Source: Clostridiaceae bacterium (GTDB lineage Bacteria > Bacillota > Clostridia > Acetivibrionales > DUMB01). Taken from it: a DNA stretch of 64,000 nucleotides. The notes below the pieces were generated by a model that was not told the origin of the DNA, searched no databases, and worked only from the letters and a program-made list of their open reading frames with translations. Within the stretch, counting starts at the first letter, position 1; every line of letters starts with the position of its first letter. Both the position numbers and the translations under genes were made by a program. The DNA lies in the NCBI GenBank assembly GCA_012840085.1, contig DUMB01000011.1, forward strand, positions 1 through 64,000, written 5' to 3'. Of this stretch, positions 62,901 through 64,000 are shown in pieces.

Positions 62901-63132
62901 CAATGTAGTTGTAACTGCAGTTAAACCTTCTGCTGACAACAAAGGTATAATAGTAAGGCTTGTTGAATATGCAGGAATTGACACTGACGTGACTGTAACA
63001 CTGGACGGAGAATATTCAACCATAATGGAAGTTGATCTCAAGGAAGATCCCAGAAGATTACTTGAAACTGATTCTAACAGCGTAAATATTTCAATCAGAC
63101 CTTTTGAAAATGTAACATTATTGTTCAAATAA
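59950..63132 (+). CDS. GH38 alpha-mannosidase
   Basis: The protein is 1060 residues. The start is TTG 59950, with AAAAGGGGTG eleven bases upstream; TTG 59929 is in frame but has no site. The N-terminal ~220 residues are beta-sandwich-like. The GH38 catalytic domain has the Zn site 'HAHIDMNWLWDMEDT' (about 262-276), nucleophile Asp in 'WEPDTFGHPASTPNI' (about 374-388) and 'VGDHGGGPTREDV'. Middle-helical and large C-terminal beta domains follow. No signal peptide, so hydrolysis is cytoplasmic after import. Last gene of the sugar operon. Confidence 0.95.
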   Translation: MKLKLEQTQKWLNEAQMLLNKLSSCGQPGVCTFKQGDIEGCERADYDDSDWKKVMGKGVPIPGISTDSVAVESKKEEELEVCDWSMYDGPAAMRKRLVVPEYIEGLPTEGTKVYITLTMLAPLDIYIDGTKVASYKYWGDSRQCELVVTEEHKPGKDYVIVFRTPQNDGDAHLGVYINYRVVEDAMLDLATAIEQIKFATELYKRNQVPVLKKALSDLDALLATDCITTRNWAAINDVIAKIDEILKPFAPYAKEYKVHLIAHAHIDMNWLWDMEDTIDICQRDFKTVCDILDENPDMRFSQSQAAVYDIVKKHNPKLFERVKKKIAEGQWDITATTWTEHDLNMSGGEIFARHALLTSKFVREELQGKLSEVCWEPDTFGHPASTPNILSKMGVKYYYHFREGRKYPLYWWEGTDGSRVLDFCFGPYNNALRPANIMPAVMEFLKFYGMKTSMFVYGVGDHGGGPTREDVRIKRYLDKKPALPELIFSTTHSFFEAALEEKTDYPVYKGEQNFIFEGCYTTKTTIKKLLRHGEARLLDAEAVMAYAKALGNDVSKENEMAMEAWKKVAFNGFHDISCGCNINAGNEYDYKIGEEAIDTGKSISSRILDAMAKDKAGSKTLTVFNQLAFERDDVVEVELPEGVSGNCLIDEDGNCIPAQTAGNKLVFVAKSLPALGYKKYRLETKDICCRNNDVKAKMAYGVADGSVCSLESDRYILEVSARTGTIVTLYDKVEKRDVLKRLRGEPEVIYAFKAEKSSNLLQMFYEEPHIMSAWIIGNKFEMKNLIQTPNIELVDCGPVKATLKISRKYNKTTIDQFITVYNGFDRVDFAIDIDWQERGYYKESVPFLRVGFTTSLETPVYTYETPLGWIDRDQQGVDLPSLRFVNLYENGRGVSLYNDCKFGFSVEGGSVYMALVRGSYSPDAMPDCGPTSAKYAIRPYSGEKDMPGVVRGAAAFNHPLLAVWGELDASSSGKAGGLIHVSEPNVVVTAVKPSADNKGIIVRLVEYAGIDTDVTVTLDGEYSTIMEVDLKEDPRRLLETDSNSVNISIRPFENVTLLFK

Positions 63133-63148
63133 GCAACAAGCCTTGCAG

Positions 63149-63201
63149 AACACCATTCATGGCACTAACTTTAGTGCTATGGATGGTGTTTCTATTTTTT
63201 T
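63149..63201 (+). terminator. Terminator of the sugar/mannosidase operon
   Basis: 63149-63168 pairs with 63171-63190 (about 18-20 bp including two G-U). TCTATTTTTTT follows. Confidence 0.9.
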
Positions 63202-63235
63202 CAGTATAGTGTATTATATCTATATGGATTAACTT

Positions 63236-63333
63236 GTTGTGCCGGCATTCCGGAAGCAGAAGTACCGAGCTTAAGAATTGATAAAAACAGCTCTGAAGCT
63301 CTGCGTAATTTTATCCCGTTACCTGGCACAACA
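63236..63333 (+). repeat. Structured repeat element, copy B
   Basis: The outer stem TTGTGCCGG (63236-63244) pairs with CCTGGCACAA (about 63322-63331) with one bulge. CCGG-CATT-CCGG is at the 5' end and AGCTCTGAAGCTCT internally. It aligns with copy A at 42211-42312 over the whole length. No ORF covers it. Confidence 0.55.
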
Positions 63334-63388
63334 AATAAAAAAACCTTATTCGTATACTGGATACTCGAATAATAGAAAGGATAGTTTT

Positions 63389-64000
63389 ATGGGGAAAATA
63401 TTGGTTTTAGCTGAAAAACCATCAGTAGCAAGAGATATAGCCAGAGTGCTCAAATGCAATCAGAAAGGTGATGGGTGCCTTATAGGGTCGAAGTATATTG
63501 TAACCTGGGCTTTGGGGCATCTGGTGACATTGGCTGATCCGGAGGTTTATGATAAAAAGTATAAAACCTGGAAGCTTGAAGATTTGCCAATGCTGCCAAA
63601 GAAAATGGAGCTGGTTGTTATCAGGCAGACAGCAAAGCAGTTTAATATTGTAAAAAACCTGATGAGACAGGATAATGTAGATGAGCTTGTCATTGCCACC
63701 GATGCCGGAAGGGAAGGGGAACTTGTGGCAAGGTGGATTATTGAAAAAGCAGGTTTCAGAAAACCTATAAAACGTCTGTGGATTTCTTCACAGACTGACA
63801 AAGCAGTTAAGGAGGGTTTTGAAAATCTCAGGCCCGGTTCCCAATATAACAACTTATATTTGTCAGCACAAAGCAGAGCTGAGGCAGATTGGCTTGTAGG
63901 CCTGAATGTGACCAGGGCATTAACATGCAAATATAATGCACAGCTTTCTGCAGGAAGAGTTCAGACTCCCACCCTGGCTATGATTGTACAAAGGGAGGAA
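63389..64000 (+). CDS. topB: DNA topoisomerase III (5' part)
   Basis: 204 residues are visible from ATG 63389 (GAAAGGA upstream), and the frame runs off the window. The TOPRIM domain is clear: '[17 protein letters not shown]', '[16 protein letters not shown]', '[17 protein letters not shown]', then '[16 protein letters not shown]' and '[16 protein letters not shown]'. The active-site Tyr lies beyond the edge. It is a type IA topoisomerase acting on DNA decatenation and recombination. Confidence 0.95.
   Translation, partial: MGKILVLAEKPSVARDIARVLKCNQKGDGCLIGSKYIVTWALGHLVTLADPEVYDKKYKTWKLEDLPMLPKKMELVVIRQTAKQFNIVKNLMRQDNVDELVIATDAGREGELVARWIIEKAGFRKPIKRLWISSQTDKAVKEGFENLRPGSQYNNLYLSAQSRAEADWLVGLNVTRALTCKYNAQLSAGRVQTPTLAMIVQREE

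Overview
The window looks like chromosome from an anaerobic, spore-forming, low-GC Firmicute, most likely a clostridium. The evidence is pyruvate:ferredoxin oxidoreductase, a hybrid-cluster protein with a monocluster ferredoxin, two LysM-GH18 proteins of the spore-coat/cortex type, a small spore-surface-type protein, strong AGGAGG ribosome binding sites and frequent GTG/TTG starts. The truncated glycosidase-like end at the left edge and the GH38 mannosidase at the right fit a polysaccharide-degrading clostridium. The species is inference. I saw no rRNA, tRNA, CRISPR array, prophage or insertion sequence.

Layout. 1-7.7 kb: end of a secreted glycosidase-like protein; a CLC-F type fluoride/proton antiporter on the minus strand behind what looks like a fluoride riboswitch; a MerR-TipAS regulator with a stretched-spacer promoter; and a MarR-regulated heterodimeric ABC exporter with one degenerate ATP site. 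7.6-20.8 kb: housekeeping and small genes, including a DUF6485 protein, a two-TM protein resembling the TRADD-N-associated membrane domain, YbaK-like deacylase, rRNA m5C methyltransferase, D-2-hydroxyacid dehydrogenase, YlmH, an F420-0:gamma-glutamyl ligase homologue, Hpt, a Tyr/Pro/Gly-rich protein, a PII-like protein next to a CPA2 antiporter, a ferritin-like protein and a ZIP transporter. 20.9-25.5 kb: glycerol-1-phosphate dehydrogenase, an ECF sigma/anti-sigma pair, a VanW lipoprotein and a Crp/Fnr regulator. 25.6-32 kb: hcp, ferredoxin and PFOR, with candidate redox-type operators. 32-40.5 kb: small proteins, an FMN glutamate-synthase-like enzyme, L25, Pit plus its DUF47 partner, a coiled-coil protein and citrate synthase. 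40.8-52.7 kb: two divergent LysM-GH18 paralogues, galactose mutarotase, TrkA-TrkH-UbiA, MsrA-MsrB, a split chromate transporter and a cold-shock protein.

53.1-63.2 kb is the most interesting functional block. It holds a LacI regulator with a consensus promoter and paired operators, then a URO-D/MtaA-type protein that keeps the Zn-thiolate ligands of methyltransferases, an Rbs-type sugar ABC importer (lipoprotein, permease, double ATPase) and a GH38 alpha-mannosidase without a visible signal peptide. I infer import and cytoplasmic breakdown of a mannoside, possibly a methylated one. The window ends inside topB.

A second theme runs through the whole window. Intergenic DNA is repeatedly built from short (15-26 nt), decaying tandem repeats. 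In several clear cases the first unit is the 3' end of the upstream gene, so that the stop codon itself lies inside a repeat unit. In addition, two roughly 100-nt related elements (42.2 kb and 63.2 kb) look like copies of an unnamed structured RNA or interspersed repeat.
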